Position numbers and translations under genes: made by a program
Assembly (NCBI GenBank): GCA_002427735.1
Contig: DIYP01000006.1
Coordinates: 248,001 to 312,000 of the forward strand
From: Flavobacteriales bacterium UBA6051
GTDB lineage: Bacteria > Bacteroidota > Bacteroidia > Flavobacteriales_D > Crocinitomicaceae
DNA: 64,000 nucleotides
Reading direction: 5' to 3'
Shown: positions 17,888 to 28,412 of the stretch, one piece after another
Numbering within the stretch: position 1 is the stretch's first letter
How the letters are laid out: every line of letters starts with the position of its first letter
Notes under the pieces: model-generated
The model's input: the letters and a program-made list of their open reading frames with translations, nothing else
Databases searched by the model: none
Told to the model about the DNA's origin: nothing

Positions 17888-18826
17888 TTAGTTGGATGCT
17901 TTGAAATTTTTAACCGCCTCATTTAATCGAGGTAGTACTTCAAAGGCGTCTCCAATCACTCCATAATCGGCAGCTTTAAAGAATGGCGCCTCAGGATCTG
18001 TGTTAATAACAACAATAACTTTAGAGCCATTGACACCTGCTAAATGCTGAATCGCACCAGATATACCAGCAGCTATATAAAGATTCGGGCGAATAGCAAC
18101 CCCAGTTTGTCCAACGTGCTCATGATGCGGTCTCCATCCTATATCAGCAACAGGACGAGAACAAGCTGTTGCAGCTCCTAATGAAGTGGCAAGGTCTTCA
18201 ACCATACCCCAGTTTTCAGGTCCCTTTAATCCACGACCAGCAGATACAACAAGCTCTGCTTCTGGCAAAGGAATCTCTCCTTCAGGTTTCTTGGTGTCTA
18301 ACAACTTAATTCCAGAGTCACCAGCATTTCCATTGAATTCTTCAACAGAACATGCAGCACCTCCAGCTTCAGGTTGAAAGCTATTGGGCAAAAGTGATAT
18401 GATTTTCTTTTCAGATGCAATTTTTACAAATCCAAAAGCCTTTCCAGAAAACACATTCACTTTAATTGAGTCACCGTTTGGTACGTCAATTGCTCCTGCA
18501 ACAAGACCAGCTTTCAAACGGATTGATAAACGAGGTGCTACAGCTTTTGCTGTTATGTCGTGAGAAAAAACCACTGTAGTTGCACCAGTTGATTCTGCAG
18601 CTGCTGCAATAACACGCGTGAGTTGTTGAGAGTCATCAGTATCAACAGAACGATCAACCATTACTTTGGATGCTCCATATTCTCCCAACGATGCCAATAA
18701 TGATTCTTCAGCGTTGCCAGTAGTTAAGGCAAATACATCTCCACCTAATTTCTTTGCATATGTAACGGCTTCCAGTGCATTCTTTGCTAAACCATTACGA
18801 CTATTAATATATACGAGTGTTGCCAT
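17888..18826 (-). CDS. etfA: electron transfer flavoprotein alpha subunit
   Basis: 312-residue FAD-binding subunit of ETF, which passes electrons from acyl-CoA dehydrogenases to the quinone pool through ETF:quinone oxidoreductase. The C-terminal FAD domain carries V-S-A-G-R-G-L-K-G-P-E-N, then G-W-R-P-H-H-E-H-V-G-Q-T-G and Y-I-A-A-G-I-S-G-A-I-Q-H-L-A-G, the family signature. It lies 3 nt downstream of etfB, the usual order in Flavobacteriales. Confidence 0.97.
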   Translation of the reverse strand: MATLVYINSRNGLAKNALEAVTYAKKLGGDVFALTTGNAEESLLASLGEYGASKVMVDRSVDTDDSQQLTRVIAAAAESTGATTVVFSHDITAKAVAPRLSIRLKAGLVAGAIDVPNGDSIKVNVFSGKAFGFVKIASEKKIISLLPNSFQPEAGGAACSVEEFNGNAGDSGIKLLDTKKPEGEIPLPEAELVVSAGRGLKGPENWGMVEDLATSLGAATACSRPVADIGWRPHHEHVGQTGVAIRPNLYIAAGISGAIQHLAGVNGSKVIVVINTDPEAPFFKAADYGVIGDAFEVLPRLNEAVKNFKASN

Positions 18827-18829
18827 AAC

Positions 18830-19570
18830 TTAAATAACTTTTGCTTCGTTGTGTAATAATGCAACCAATTCATCCATGTTTTCAGGATCAATCATCTTGC
18901 ACGCCGATTTAGCCTCTGGTAATGCATATGCCTCAAAAGAAGTAAGTGCATCGATAGCTGTTGGAGCAACTACATTCAAAGGTTTAGTTCTTGCCGCCAT
19001 AATCCCGCGCATGTTTGGAATACGCTGTTCAGCCATCCCTTTAGCACAAGAGATAACAACAGGCAATTGAGCTTCTACTACTTGAACACCTCCGACAATT
19101 TCTGTTTCCAGTGTCGCCGTTGATCCATTCACATCAAGTTTTGATGCCAATGAAATAAACGGAAGGTCCATTGCTTCAGCAATCATTCCTCCAACTTGTG
19201 AACCATTGTAGTTGATTGTTTCTTTTCCTGTCATAACCAAATCGTATCCTCCAGACTTGGCATACTCTGCGATTTGCATTGCTGTGAAGAAAGCATCTGT
19301 AGGTTCCGCATCAATTCGAACTGCATCATCAGCACCAATTGCAAGTGCTTTACGAATCACGGCATCATCAGCAGCTGTTCCAACGGTAACGATCGTTACT
19401 GAGCCTCCATTTGCTTCTTTTAATTCTAGTGCACGCACGAGTGCGTACCATTCGTCGTATGGATTGACGATATATTGAACTCCGTTTTCATCAAATTTTG
19501 TGTCCCCATCTGTGAACGCAATCTTAGATGTTGTATCCGGAGATTTACTAATACATACAAGTATTTTCAT
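18830..19570 (-). CDS. etfB: electron transfer flavoprotein beta subunit
   Basis: 246-residue AMP-binding partner of EtfA. The N-terminus is K-I-L-V-C-I-S-K-S-P-D-T-T-S-K-I-A-F, and the helical signature V-T-I-V-T-V-G plus D-L-V-M-T-G-K-E-T-I-N-Y-N-G-S-Q-V-G is present. Together the subunits form the ETF heterodimer used in beta-oxidation; paaG/paaH homologues near 61 kb are possible users of the same pathway. It transcribes divergently from pdhB across a 207-nt spacer. Confidence 0.97.
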   Translation of the reverse strand: MKILVCISKSPDTTSKIAFTDGDTKFDENGVQYIVNPYDEWYALVRALELKEANGGSVTIVTVGTAADDAVIRKALAIGADDAVRIDAEPTDAFFTAMQIAEYAKSGGYDLVMTGKETINYNGSQVGGMIAEAMDLPFISLASKLDVNGSTATLETEIVGGVQVVEAQLPVVISCAKGMAEQRIPNMRGIMAARTKPLNVVAPTAIDALTSFEAYALPEAKSACKMIDPENMDELVALLHNEAKVI

Positions 19571-19712
19571 AAGGATTATTTTTCATTAAATCGACTGCGA
19601 ATTTAATAAAATCTTAGCGTTTTCTTTCTGTTTTAGAGGGAGAATTATCCATAGTTAATCACATGATTTTAACATTTAAAGAGTAAAGAGATAGTTCGTG
19701 TTTCGTTTTGTG

Positions 19713-19741
19713 TTGCAATCGATGTAAATTTGTTACATTTG
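19713..19741 (+). promoter_or_regulatory. Bacteroidota-type promoter of pdhB
   Basis: TTG (19713-19715), an 18-nt spacer, then TACATTTG (19734-19741), fitting the primary-sigma consensus TTG-N17-23-TAnnTTTG of Bacteroidota. It lies 37 nt before the pdhB ATG. Confidence 0.6.
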
Positions 19742-19777
19742 GCAACCCAAATTTGAATTGATTAAAAGCTTTCAAGA

Positions 19778-20758
19778 ATGAAAACGGTACAGTTTAGAGA
19801 AGCCCTGAGAGAAGCAATGTCTGAAGAAATGCGTCGCGACAACAACGTGTTCTTGATGGGAGAAGAAGTAGCTGAGTATAATGGTGCCTACAAGGTATCT
19901 CAAGGTATGTTGGATGAATTTGGTCCTAAACGTATTATTGACACGCCTATTGCAGAGCTTGGGTTTGCTGGTATTGGTGTTGGTGCCTCTATGAACGGTT
20001 TGCGTCCCGTTGTTGAGTTTATGACGTGGAATTTTGCCATTCTTGCGGCTGATCAAATCATTAATAGTGCTGCGAAGATGTTGCAGATGTCAGGTGGTCA
20101 ATACCATTGTCCAATTGTTTTCCGTGGAGGAAATGGAACGGCAGGTCAGTTAGCTGCTACGCATTCGCAAAGTTTCGAGTCGTTCTACGCACACGTACCT
20201 GGGCTGAAAGTGATTACTCCTTCAACACCGTATGATGCAAAGGGGTTGCTGAAATCAGCAATTCGCGACAATGATCCGGTAGTTTTTCTTGAGTCTGAGA
20301 AGATGTATGGAGATAAAGGGGAGATTCCAGAGGGCGAGTACATTATTCCGATTGGTGTTGCCGATATTAAGCGTAAAGGGTCTGATGTTACGTTGGTTTC
20401 TTTTGGGAAAATCATCAAAGTAGCTCATGAGGCTGCTGAAATTTTGGAAAAAGAGGGGATTTCGTGTGAAATTATCGATTTAAGAACGGTGCGTCCGATT
20501 GATTATCCAGCGGTAGTTGAGTCGATCAAGAAAACCAATCGTTGTGTTGTAGTAGAAGAATCTTGGCCACTCGCTTCTATTTCTTCTGAGATTGCCTATC
20601 ATTTGCAGCGTTATGCATTTGATTATTTAGATGCGCCAGTAATGCGTGTAACGCAGACAGATACTCCATTTGCATTTTCACCGACGCTAATCGATGAAGC
20701 CTTACCAAATACAGATCGTATTATTAAAGCTGTGAAATCAACTTTGTATAGAGATTAA
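19778..20758 (+). CDS. pdhB: pyruvate dehydrogenase E1 component, beta subunit
   Basis: 326-residue thiamine-diphosphate-dependent E1 beta subunit of the pyruvate dehydrogenase complex. Motifs include F-L-M-G-E-E-V-A-E-Y-N-G-A-Y-K, D-T-P-I-A-E-L-G-F-A-G-I and H-S-Q-S-F-E-S-F-Y-A-H-V-P-G. The transketolase C-terminal domain (V-T-L-V-S-F-G-K-I-I-K and D-L-R-T-V-R-P-I-D) follows. The pairing E1 alpha and E2 genes are not adjacent. It is a single-gene unit with its own promoter and terminator. Confidence 0.95.
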   Translation: MKTVQFREALREAMSEEMRRDNNVFLMGEEVAEYNGAYKVSQGMLDEFGPKRIIDTPIAELGFAGIGVGASMNGLRPVVEFMTWNFAILAADQIINSAAKMLQMSGGQYHCPIVFRGGNGTAGQLAATHSQSFESFYAHVPGLKVITPSTPYDAKGLLKSAIRDNDPVVFLESEKMYGDKGEIPEGEYIIPIGVADIKRKGSDVTLVSFGKIIKVAHEAAEILEKEGISCEIIDLRTVRPIDYPAVVESIKKTNRCVVVEESWPLASISSEIAYHLQRYAFDYLDAPVMRVTQTDTPFAFSPTLIDEALPNTDRIIKAVKSTLYRD

Positions 20759-20780
20759 GTACAGTATATTTAATTATCAT

Positions 20781-20813
20781 AAAAAAGGCAGTCGACTCTC
20801 GACTGCCTTTTTT
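20781..20813 (+). terminator. intrinsic terminator after pdhB
   Basis: A perfect 15-bp stem (A-run, GGCAGTCGA / TCGACTGCC, T-run) with a 3-nt loop CTC starts 22 nt after the pdhB stop. The flanking A and T runs make it potentially bidirectional. Confidence 0.9.
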
Positions 20814-21160
20814 CATTGAACACTTTAAAAAGTTGAATTCGTTGTTCAATGAGGTCTGATATATAAATGCTCCAATGTTTTGGTTGAGAGCTACAATTGT
20901 ATGTCAAGGTTGTTTGTATAGTAACCTTCAATAAGTGAATTCTGTTTTAGTTGGAGATTTATTGTTAATAAATTGTTGAAAATTGCATTTTTCTTTACCG
21001 ATCTCATTTGTAAATTTGCTTGAACACAACACAGAGTTAGTTCAATAATAAAAGCACTAATTCTTCGTTTAGCCCAAGCTGGAAAAATTCAGCTCAATTG
21101 ACTCGAAAAAAGATGTAAACACGCCGGTGTGAAAAAACTGCACTTTTTTTCGATCCCTTC
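20814..21160. other. long intergenic region upstream of rpsL
   Basis: The 489-nt gap between pdhB and rpsL holds the pdhB terminator and the rpsL promoter. The rest is very AT-rich with no open gene. Two small hairpins are visible (AGCTG/CAGCT near 21075-21092; CAC-GCCG-GTG near 21120-21130), and a TAAATTTG box at 21011-21018 could be an additional upstream promoter, though its TTG is 25 nt away. I see no tRNA. Confidence 0.5.
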
Positions 21161-21190
21161 TTGATTTATAAATTTAATCTGCTATCTTTG
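21161..21190 (+). promoter_or_regulatory. Bacteroidota-type promoter of the ribosomal protein operon
   Basis: TTG (21161-21163), a 19-nt spacer and TATCTTTG (21183-21190) match the consensus TTG-N17-23-TAnnTTTG closely. Predicted transcription starts a few nt later, giving a roughly 50-nt leader before the rpsL ATG at 21248. This probably drives the whole downstream translation block. Confidence 0.8.
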
Positions 21191-21247
21191 CACCCCCAAA
21201 AGTGTGTTTGGGCAAATTATTTATTTAATAAAGTTAACAGTATTTTT

Positions 21248-21622
21248 ATGCCAACTATCCAACAATTAGTTCGCAAAGGGAGAACAGCGGTGGTAAAGAA
21301 ATCCAAGTCTGCAGCACTTGATTCTTGCCCTCAGCGTAAAGGAGTATGTGTGCGTGTGTACACCACTACACCTAAGAAGCCGAACTCGGCAATGCGTAAA
21401 GTAGCCAGAGTTAGACTTACCAACGGTAAAGAAGTGAATGCTTACATCGGTGGTGAAGGTCACAATCTACAGGAACACAGTTTAGTATTAGTACGTGGAG
21501 GAAGAGTAAAAGATCTTCCAGGTGTACGTTACCACATCGTTCGCGGTGCGGAAGATACTGCTGGTGTTGAAGGAAGAACTCAGCGTCGTTCCAAGTATGG
21601 AGCTAAAAGACCTAAGAAATAA
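21248..21622 (+). CDS. rpsL: 30S ribosomal protein S12
   Basis: 124-residue S12, part of the decoding centre. The conserved [12 protein letters not shown] loop and [11 protein letters not shown] are present, including the two lysines (about K43 and K88) whose replacement is known to cause streptomycin resistance, so the sequence is of the sensitive type. M-P-T-I-Q-Q-L is the standard S12 N-terminus. An upstream in-frame ATG at 21161 lies inside the promoter and is not the start. First gene of the block. Confidence 0.98.
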   Translation: MPTIQQLVRKGRTAVVKKSKSAALDSCPQRKGVCVRVYTTTPKKPNSAMRKVARVRLTNGKEVNAYIGGEGHNLQEHSLVLVRGGRVKDLPGVRYHIVRGAEDTAGVEGRTQRRSKYGAKRPKK

Positions 21623-21643
21623 CCTTTTAAGTTTTAAAAGAAG

Positions 21644-22114
21644 ATGAGAAGAAGAAAAGCGAAAAAAATTGCCATACTTCCGGATCCTAAGTTCAACGAT
21701 ACGCAGGTGACGAAGTTCGTTAACAACTTGATGTTGGACGGGAAAAAGAGTTTGGCATTCAAGATATTCTACGATGCGATAGAAATGGTTGATGCAAAAG
21801 TAGAAGATGCGACAGGTTTGGAAACTTGGAAGAAAGCATTGGAAAACGTAAATCCATCTGTTGAGGTGCGTAGTCGCCGTGTAGGTGGTGCAACGTTCCA
21901 GATTCCAACACCGGTTCGTGAAGGACGTAAGCATTCACTAGGAATGAAGTGGTTGATCGGATATGCTCGTAAGCGTAACGAGAAAACAATGGCCCAGAAG
22001 CTTGCTGCTGAGATCATCGCTGCTTCAAAAGAAGAAGGTGCAGCTTACAAGAAAAAAGAAGACACATTAAGAATGGCTGAAGCAAACAAGGCCTTTTCAC
22101 ATTTTAGATTTTAA
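21644..22114 (+). CDS. rpsG: 30S ribosomal protein S7
   Basis: 156-residue S7, a primary assembly protein that nucleates the 16S head. The start R-R-R-K-A and the signature [13 protein letters not shown], plus [16 protein letters not shown], are clear. It is 21 nt after rpsL and 2 nt before fusA, as in str operons. Confidence 0.98.
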   Translation: MRRRKAKKIAILPDPKFNDTQVTKFVNNLMLDGKKSLAFKIFYDAIEMVDAKVEDATGLETWKKALENVNPSVEVRSRRVGGATFQIPTPVREGRKHSLGMKWLIGYARKRNEKTMAQKLAAEIIAASKEEGAAYKKKEDTLRMAEANKAFSHFRF

Positions 22115-22116
22115 TC

Positions 22117-24225
22117 ATGGCAAGAGATCTTAAATACACAAGAAATATTGGTATTGCTGCGCATATTGATGCTGGTAAGACAACAACTACTGAGCGTATT
22201 CTTTACTACGGTGGTGTAAACCACAAGATTGGTGAGGTACACGATGGTGGTGCGACAATGGACTGGATGGAGCAAGAGCAGGAAAGAGGTATTACAATTA
22301 CTTCGGCTGCTACAACGCTTAACTGGAACTACCGTGGAGATAAGTTCCACGTTAATATTATTGACACACCTGGTCACGTTGATTTTACGGTTGAGGTAAA
22401 CCGTTCATTACGTGTGTTGGATGGGTTAGTATTCTTGTTCTCAGCAGTTGATGGTGTTGAGCCACAGTCTGAGACGAACTGGAGATTAGCGAATAACTAC
22501 AACGTTCCACGTATTGGATTTGTAAACAAGATGGACCGTCAGGGTGCTGACTTCTTGAACGTGTGTAAGCAGGTGAAAGAAATGTTGGGTAGCCATGCAT
22601 TGCCATTGCAGATCAATATCGGTGCTGAAGATGATTTCAAGGGTGTGGTTGATTTGATCAATTTCAAAGGAATCGTTTGGAACGAAGAAGATATGGGGAT
22701 GACATTCGAAGAGATTGAAATTCCGGCTGATATTTTAGATGAGGCTACTCAATTGAGAGAAGAGTTGTTGGAGGCAGTTGCTGAATTCGACGAAACTGAA
22801 TCATTGATGGAGAAATTCTTCGAAGATCCTGCTTCAATTACAGAAAGAGAAATCTTGGATTGTTTGCGTGAAGCAACTATCGCTGGTAAAGTAGTACCAA
22901 TGATGTGTGGATCTGCATTTAAGAATAAAGGTGTACAGGCGATGTTGGATATGGTAATGGAAATTCTTCCTTCACCAGTTGACGTTGACGCCATTGAAGG
23001 TACAAACCCTAAAACAGATGAAGTTGAATCACGTAAGCCTTCTTACGATGAGCCTTTCTCAGCGTTGGCATTTAAAATTGCAACTGACCCATTCGTAGGT
23101 CGTTTGTGTTTTACACGTGCTTACTCTGGAAAGTTGGAAGCAGGTTCTTATGTGTTGAACGCACGTTCAGGAAAGAAAGAGCGTATCTCTCGTATCTTCC
23201 AGATGCACGCTGATAAGCAAAATCAAGTTCCAGAATTAGGAGCTGGAGATATTGGTGCATTTGTTGGGTTTAAGGATATTAAGACTGGTGATACTTTGTG
23301 TGCTGAAAATGCACCAATCGTATTGGAGTCTATGGACTTCCCAGATCCGGTAATCGGTGTTGCCATTGAGCCTAAGACTCAAGCTGACTCTGATAAGTTG
23401 GGTGTAGGACTTCAGAAGCTTGCTGAAGAGGATCCAACATTCCAGGTAAGAACAGATGAAGAGTCTGGTCAAACAATTATCTCAGGAATGGGAGAGTTGC
23501 ACTTGGATATTATTATCGATCGTTTGAAGCGTGAGTTTAAAGTAGAGGTGAACCAAGGTGCTCCTCAAGTAAACTACCGTGAAAACATTCAGGTTCCTGT
23601 TGAACACAGAGAAGTGTACAAGAAACAGTCTGGTGGTCGTGGTAAATTCGCAGATATCGTTGTGACTATTGAGCCACAAGAAGATCAAGAGAAGTCAGGA
23701 CTTGAATTTATCAACTTGATTAAAGGTGGTAACATTCCTAAAGAATTCATTCCATCTATTGAAAAAGGATTCATTGAGTCTATGAAAAACGGTGTTATGG
23801 CCGGATTTGAGATGGACGCGATGAAAGTTACATTGCATGATGGATCTTTCCACGCGGTGGATTCTGACCAACTTTCATTCGAATTGGCTGCAAAAATGGC
23901 GTTCAGAAACGCATTGCCAAAAGCGAATCCGGTTCTTCTTGAGCCTATGATGAAGTTGGAAGTTGTTACTCCAGAAGAAAACATGGGTGATATCGTAGGT
24001 GACTTGAATCGTCGTCGCGGTGTTATGAAAGGAATGGATGATAAGAATGGAGCTAAAGTTGTTAAAGCGGATGTTCCATTGTCAGAAATGTTTGGTTATG
24101 TAACGCAATTGAGAACAATGTCTTCTGGACGTGCAACGTCAAGTATGGAGTTCTCTCACTACGCTGAGGCACCAAAGAATGTTGCTGAAGAAGTAGTTGC
24201 AAAAGTGAAAGGTGTTACCGCATAA
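22117..24225 (+). CDS. fusA: translation elongation factor G
   Basis: 702-residue translocase GTPase. The G1 motif [13 protein letters not shown] (near residues 16-28), the switch region [18 protein letters not shown] and N-K-M-D-R identify it. The domain III-V region ends with the EF-G C-terminal motif [13 protein letters not shown]. The gene lies between rpsG and rpsJ and no tuf gene follows, the arrangement usual in Bacteroidota. Confidence 0.98.
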   Translation: MARDLKYTRNIGIAAHIDAGKTTTTERILYYGGVNHKIGEVHDGGATMDWMEQEQERGITITSAATTLNWNYRGDKFHVNIIDTPGHVDFTVEVNRSLRVLDGLVFLFSAVDGVEPQSETNWRLANNYNVPRIGFVNKMDRQGADFLNVCKQVKEMLGSHALPLQINIGAEDDFKGVVDLINFKGIVWNEEDMGMTFEEIEIPADILDEATQLREELLEAVAEFDETESLMEKFFEDPASITEREILDCLREATIAGKVVPMMCGSAFKNKGVQAMLDMVMEILPSPVDVDAIEGTNPKTDEVESRKPSYDEPFSALAFKIATDPFVGRLCFTRAYSGKLEAGSYVLNARSGKKERISRIFQMHADKQNQVPELGAGDIGAFVGFKDIKTGDTLCAENAPIVLESMDFPDPVIGVAIEPKTQADSDKLGVGLQKLAEEDPTFQVRTDEESGQTIISGMGELHLDIIIDRLKREFKVEVNQGAPQVNYRENIQVPVEHREVYKKQSGGRGKFADIVVTIEPQEDQEKSGLEFINLIKGGNIPKEFIPSIEKGFIESMKNGVMAGFEMDAMKVTLHDGSFHAVDSDQLSFELAAKMAFRNALPKANPVLLEPMMKLEVVTPEENMGDIVGDLNRRRGVMKGMDDKNGAKVVKADVPLSEMFGYVTQLRTMSSGRATSSMEFSHYAEAPKNVAEEVVAKVKGVTA

Positions 24226-24236
24226 TTAGTTAAGAG

Positions 24237-24542
24237 ATGAATCAGAAAATTAGAATCAAATTGAAATCATACGATCACAACTTAGTTGATAAGTCGGCTG
24301 AGAAGATCGTGAAGACAGTAAAGTCAACAGGTGCGGTAGTAAGTGGACCAATTCCATTGCCGACACACAAGAGAATTTATACTGTATTGAAGTCTCCACA
24401 CGTAAACAAAAAAGCACGTGAGCAATTCGAATTGTGTGCGTACAAGCGTTTGATGGACATCTACAGTACGTCTTCAAAAACGGTTGACGCGTTGATGCGT
24501 TTGGAGTTGCCAAGCGGTGTAGACGTTGAGATCAAAGTATAA
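24237..24542 (+). CDS. rpsJ: 30S ribosomal protein S10
   Basis: 101-residue S10, 30S head protein and transcription antitermination (NusE) partner. [13 protein letters not shown] at the N-terminus and [14 protein letters not shown] are diagnostic. It normally opens the S10 operon; here it follows fusA by 11 nt, so the str and S10 operons are joined. Confidence 0.98.
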   Translation: MNQKIRIKLKSYDHNLVDKSAEKIVKTVKSTGAVVSGPIPLPTHKRIYTVLKSPHVNKKAREQFELCAYKRLMDIYSTSSKTVDALMRLELPSGVDVEIKV

Positions 24543-24574
24543 GTAAATTAAGTTTAATAATTAATAGTTAAAGT

Positions 24575-25189
24575 ATGCCAGGAATAATTGGTAGAAAAAT
24601 CGGAATGACTAGTATCTACAGTGCCGAGGGTAAAGCAATGCCATGCACGGTGATAGAAGCTGGTCCTTGTGTTGTGACTCAGATCAAAACACAAGACAGA
24701 GATGGTTACGAGGCTGTTCAATTAGGATTTGGAGATCGTAAAGACAAGAATACTCCAAATGCATTGAAGGGTCACTTTAAAAAGGCAAAAACGGACCCAA
24801 AAGCGAAGTTAGCTGAGTTTAAAGGGTTCGATGGACTTAATCTCGGAGATGCAGTAAACGCAGACATCTTTGAAGAAGGTGAATTCGTAACTGTAGCAGG
24901 AACATCAAAAGGTAAAGGTTTCCAAGGGGTTGTTAAGCGTCACAATTTTGGTGGTGTTGGACAGCAAACACATGGTCAGCACAACAGATTGCGTGCGCCA
25001 GGTTCTATTGGAGCAGCATCTTATCCAGCTCGTGTATTCAAAGGAATGCGAATGGCGGGACAAATGGGTAACGAGCGTGTGAAGATTGAAAACCTTCAGA
25101 TCTTAAAAGTTCTTGCAGATAAGAATTTAATCGTAGTGAAAGGTTCTGTACCTGGATCTAAAGGTTCAACCGTAATAATTGAGAAGTAA
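24575..25189 (+). CDS. rplC: 50S ribosomal protein L3
   Basis: 204-residue L3, which binds 23S rRNA near the peptidyl transferase centre. [11 protein letters not shown] at the N-terminus and the central loop [17 protein letters not shown] are characteristic. Its stop overlaps the rplD ATG by one base. Confidence 0.98.
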   Translation: MPGIIGRKIGMTSIYSAEGKAMPCTVIEAGPCVVTQIKTQDRDGYEAVQLGFGDRKDKNTPNALKGHFKKAKTDPKAKLAEFKGFDGLNLGDAVNADIFEEGEFVTVAGTSKGKGFQGVVKRHNFGGVGQQTHGQHNRLRAPGSIGAASYPARVFKGMRMAGQMGNERVKIENLQILKVLADKNLIVVKGSVPGSKGSTVIIEK

Positions 25190-25815
25190 TGAAATTGAAA
25201 GTAACTAGCGCAAAAGGAGCTGCTACTTCTAAGGAAGTTAGCTTGTCAAAAGATGTTTTCGGGATTGAGCCGAATGATCACGCTATCTATCTTGATGTAA
25301 AACAACATTTGGCCAACCGTCGTCAGGGAACTCACAAGGCGAAGGAAAGAGGTGAAATCACTGGTTCTACAAAGAAGATCAAGAAGCAAAAAGGTACAGG
25401 TGGTGCTCGTGCAGGTAGTATCAAGTCTGGTACACGTGTAGGAGGTGGACGTATCTTCGGACCAAGACCACGTAACTACCATTTCAAGTTGAATGTTAAG
25501 TTGAAGAGATTGGCGCGTAAGTCAGCATTCTCTTACAAAGCGGCATCAAAAGATATCATGGTAATTGAAGATCCAAAAATGGATGCAATCAAAACCAAAG
25601 ATTTCGAAGCAATGATCGCTAATCTTAAGATTGAAAATGAGAAGGTACTAATGATCTTGGGAGAGAAGAATGACAGCGTTTATTTGTCATCACGTAACCT
25701 TAAGAAAGTAAAAGTCGTAACAGCAGATTCTGTAAACACTTATGACGTGTTGAATGCACAAAAAGTAGTTATGGCTCAAAGTTCAATTGAAGCAATCGAG
25801 AAGATTCTAAACTAA
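25189..25815 (+). CDS. rplD: 50S ribosomal protein L4
   Basis: 208-residue L4 with the exit-tunnel loop: R-R-Q-G-T-H-K-A-K-E-R-G-E-I-T-G-S-T-K-K and G-A-R-A-G-S-I-K-S. In some bacteria L4 represses the S10 operon by binding its leader, but S10 is internal here, so that mode is not suggested. Overlaps rplC by one base. Confidence 0.97.
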   Translation: MKLKVTSAKGAATSKEVSLSKDVFGIEPNDHAIYLDVKQHLANRRQGTHKAKERGEITGSTKKIKKQKGTGGARAGSIKSGTRVGGGRIFGPRPRNYHFKLNVKLKRLARKSAFSYKAASKDIMVIEDPKMDAIKTKDFEAMIANLKIENEKVLMILGEKNDSVYLSSRNLKKVKVVTADSVNTYDVLNAQKVVMAQSSIEAIEKILN

Positions 25816-25822
25816 TTGAGAG

Positions 25823-26119
25823 ATGAAGACAATTATTAAAAAGCCAATCATCACCGAGAAAGCGACAGCTCAAAGCGAAACACAAAATCGTTTTTCGTTT
25901 GTTGTTGACCCTAAGGCGAACAAGATTGAGATAAAGAATGCCGTCGAGAAGATGTATGGAGTTCAGATTACTGAAGTTCGGACCATGAATTATGGCGGTG
26001 GAAAACCCTCTACAAAGTATACAAATAGAGGTATCGTTGAGCAACCTGTAAAGAAATGGAAGAAAGCCATTGTTACAGTTGCAGATGGAGAAACGATTGA
26101 TTTATTTAATAACTTTTAA
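25823..26119 (+). CDS. rplW: 50S ribosomal protein L23
   Basis: 98-residue L23, which sits at the tunnel exit and docks trigger factor and [15 protein letters not shown] at the N-terminus and [16 protein letters not shown] are typical. It lies 7 nt after rplD. Confidence 0.97.
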   Translation: MKTIIKKPIITEKATAQSETQNRFSFVVDPKANKIEIKNAVEKMYGVQITEVRTMNYGGGKPSTKYTNRGIVEQPVKKWKKAIVTVADGETIDLFNNF

Positions 26120-26130
26120 GCACTAAGAGA

Positions 26131-26955
26131 ATGAGTCTTAAAAAATTCAAGCCTACAACTCCAGGGCAAAGACACAAGATCATCAGTGACTATTCGGAAG
26201 TTACAAAAGGAACGCCAGAAAAGAGCCTTGTAAAAGGTAAGCGTAAGTCTGGTGGACGTAACAACGATGGTCGCATGACAATGCGTTACATTGGTGGTGG
26301 TCACAAGCAGAAGTACCGTGTAATTGATTTCAAAAGAGAAAAGCACGATATTCCTGCGACTGTTAAAGCGATTGAGTATGATCCAAATCGTACTGCAAGA
26401 ATCGCATTGTTGTATTATGCAGATGGAGAGAAGCGCTACATCATCGCACCTGAAGGATTGAAGGTAGGTGATACAGTAATGTCTGGAGCGAAAGCGACTC
26501 CAACTGTTGGTAATACAATGTTCCTATCGGATATTCCATTAGGTACAGTTATTCACAACATTGAATTAAAGCCTGGTAAAGGTGGTGCCATTGCTCGTGG
26601 AGCTGGTACTTATGCACAATTGAACGCTCGCGACGGTCGTTACGCAATCATCAAAATGCCTTCTGGTGAAACTAGATTAATTTTGACGACTTGTTTGGCA
26701 ACTATCGGGTCTGTTTCTAATTCTGAGCACAACTTGTCTGTTTCTGGTAAAGCGGGACGTACAAGATGGCAAGGTCGTCGTCCTCGTGTAAGAGCGATGG
26801 TAATGAACCCAGTCGATCACCCGATGGGTGGTGGTGAAGGTAAAAACGCCGGAGGACACCCAAGATCACGTAATGGTATTCCTGCAAAAGGTTACCGCAC
26901 ACGTGCTAAGAAGAAGTATTCAGATAAGTTTATCATCGAAAGACGTAAAAAATAA
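26131..26955 (+). CDS. rplB: 50S ribosomal protein L2
   Basis: 274-residue L2, a core 23S rRNA-binding protein needed for subunit association and peptidyl transfer. The conserved [14 protein letters not shown] region and the C-terminal [14 protein letters not shown], with the functionally important histidine, are present. Length is normal. Confidence 0.98.
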   Translation: MSLKKFKPTTPGQRHKIISDYSEVTKGTPEKSLVKGKRKSGGRNNDGRMTMRYIGGGHKQKYRVIDFKREKHDIPATVKAIEYDPNRTARIALLYYADGEKRYIIAPEGLKVGDTVMSGAKATPTVGNTMFLSDIPLGTVIHNIELKPGKGGAIARGAGTYAQLNARDGRYAIIKMPSGETRLILTTCLATIGSVSNSEHNLSVSGKAGRTRWQGRRPRVRAMVMNPVDHPMGGGEGKNAGGHPRSRNGIPAKGYRTRAKKKYSDKFIIERRKK

Positions 26956-26962
26956 TTAGGAT

Positions 26963-27241
26963 ATGAGTCGTTCATTAAAGAAACCACCATTTGTGCACTA
27001 TAAGCTTATGAAGCGTGTAGATGAAGCACAAGAGTCAGGCAGCAAGTCTGTTATTAAGACATGGTCAAGAGCAAGTACTATTACTCCTGATTTTGTTGGA
27101 TTAACTTTCGCTGTGCATAATGGTAATAAGTTTATTCCTGTATTCGTAACTGAGAACATGGTAGGGCACAAGTTGGGAGAGTTCTCTCCAACACGTAACT
27201 TCCGTGGGCACGCAGGGAATAAGAAAGATAAGAAAAGATAG
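26963..27241 (+). CDS. rpsS: 30S ribosomal protein S19
   Basis: 92-residue S19 of the 30S head. [12 protein letters not shown] and the C-terminal [16 protein letters not shown] identify it. It is 2 nt ahead of rplV. Confidence 0.98.
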   Translation: MSRSLKKPPFVHYKLMKRVDEAQESGSKSVIKTWSRASTITPDFVGLTFAVHNGNKFIPVFVTENMVGHKLGEFSPTRNFRGHAGNKKDKKR

Positions 27242-27243
27242 TC

Positions 27244-27645
27244 ATGGGAGCTAGAAAAAGATTAAAAGCAGAAGCTAGAAAAGAAGCGAATAAGTCAATC
27301 GCATTTGCGAAGTTGAACAATTCGCCGATTGCTCCGCGTAAAATGAGATTGGTTGCAGATCTTGTACGTGGTGTTGAAGTGAATAAAGCTTTGAACATAT
27401 TGCAACACGATGCTAAAGACGCGTCGACTAGTCTTGAGAAATTGTTGCGTTCTGCAATTGCCAATTGGGAGCAAAAGAACGAAGACAAGTCTATTGAAGA
27501 GTCAACGTTGTTTGTGAAGTCTATCGAGGTAGGTAGCGCTGGAATGTTAAAGCGTATTCAGCCAGCTCCACAAGGACGAGCACACAGAATTCGTAAAAGG
27601 TCAAATCATGTTACTATCGTTGTAGACGATAAGAACGCTGAATAA
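27244..27645 (+). CDS. rplV: 50S ribosomal protein L22
   Basis: 133-residue L22, whose beta-hairpin lines the exit tunnel. [17 protein letters not shown] near the start and the hairpin region [19 protein letters not shown] are clear. Confidence 0.97.
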   Translation: MGARKRLKAEARKEANKSIAFAKLNNSPIAPRKMRLVADLVRGVEVNKALNILQHDAKDASTSLEKLLRSAIANWEQKNEDKSIEESTLFVKSIEVGSAGMLKRIQPAPQGRAHRIRKRSNHVTIVVDDKNAE

Positions 27646-27655
27646 TTTTAGATAA

Positions 27656-28366
27656 ATGGGACAAAAGACAAATCCAATTGGAAATAGATTAGGTTTCATC
27701 CAAGGATGGGAATCTAACTGGTACGGAGGAGACAACTACCGTGATAAGATCATCGAAGATGACCAAATCCGTAGATACCTTCGCGCTCGTTTATCTAGAG
27801 CAAGCATTGCTAAGATTATCATTGAACGTACGTTGAAGTTGGTAACCGTTACTATCAACACAGCACGTCCAGGGGTAATCATTGGTAAAGGTGGTCAGGA
27901 AGTTGATAAGCTTAAGGAAGAGCTTAAAAAATTGACGAAAAAGGAAATCCAAATCAACATTTTTGAGGTGAAACGTCCGGAATTGGACGCGCGCCTTGTT
28001 GCAGATGGAATTGCACGTCAGTTAGAAGCACGTATCTCTTTCCGTAGAGCAATCAAGATGGCTATCGCGAGTACAATGCGTATGGGAGCCGAAGGAATCA
28101 AGGTTAAGATTTCCGGACGTTTGAATGGCGCGGAAATGGCTCGTTCAGAGATGTACAAGGATGGACGTACTCCGTTACATACGTTCAGAGCTGACATCGA
28201 TTACGCTTTGGCTGAAGCACACACAACTTACGGTCGCCTTGGAATCAAGGTATGGATCTGTAAAGGTGAAGTGTACGGTAAGCGTGACCTTTCTCCAAAC
28301 GTTGGTATGTCATCACAAAAAGGTGGTGGACGTAAACCAGGTGGTAAGAGAAGACCAAAAAAATAA
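27656..28366 (+). CDS. rpsC: 30S ribosomal protein S3
   Basis: 236-residue S3, an mRNA-entry-channel protein. The type II KH domain contains [11 protein letters not shown]. The C-terminal domain has the [10 protein letters not shown] motif and ends in a basic tail [15 protein letters not shown] 6-bp hairpin follows the stop (28369-28385). Confidence 0.98.
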   Translation: MGQKTNPIGNRLGFIQGWESNWYGGDNYRDKIIEDDQIRRYLRARLSRASIAKIIIERTLKLVTVTINTARPGVIIGKGGQEVDKLKEELKKLTKKEIQINIFEVKRPELDARLVADGIARQLEARISFRRAIKMAIASTMRMGAEGIKVKISGRLNGAEMARSEMYKDGRTPLHTFRADIDYALAEAHTTYGRLGIKVWICKGEVYGKRDLSPNVGMSSQKGGGRKPGGKRRPKK

Positions 28367-28368
28367 GA

Positions 28369-28385
28369 GATTGCGATAAGCAATC
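28369..28385 (+). other. hairpin between rpsC and rplP
   Basis: GATTGC-GATAA-GCAATC forms a 6-bp stem with a 5-nt loop directly after the rpsC stop, in a 46-nt spacer that is longer than most in this part of the operon. It lacks a T-run, so it is not a standard terminator; RNA processing or 3'-end protection are possible. Confidence 0.4.
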
Positions 28386-28412
28386 GATGAACCATTAAAA
28401 GAATAGAAGAAA

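Noticed and set aside
20881..21120. Possible small RNA or tRNA in the long gap before rpsL
   Set aside because: Only short, isolated hairpins are present; no tRNA-like or terminator-ended transcript is evident.
21161..21247. Extended N-terminus for S12 starting at 21161
   Set aside because: The extension overlaps the promoter (TTG and TATCTTTG) and the standard S12 start M-P-T-I-Q-Q-L is at 21248.
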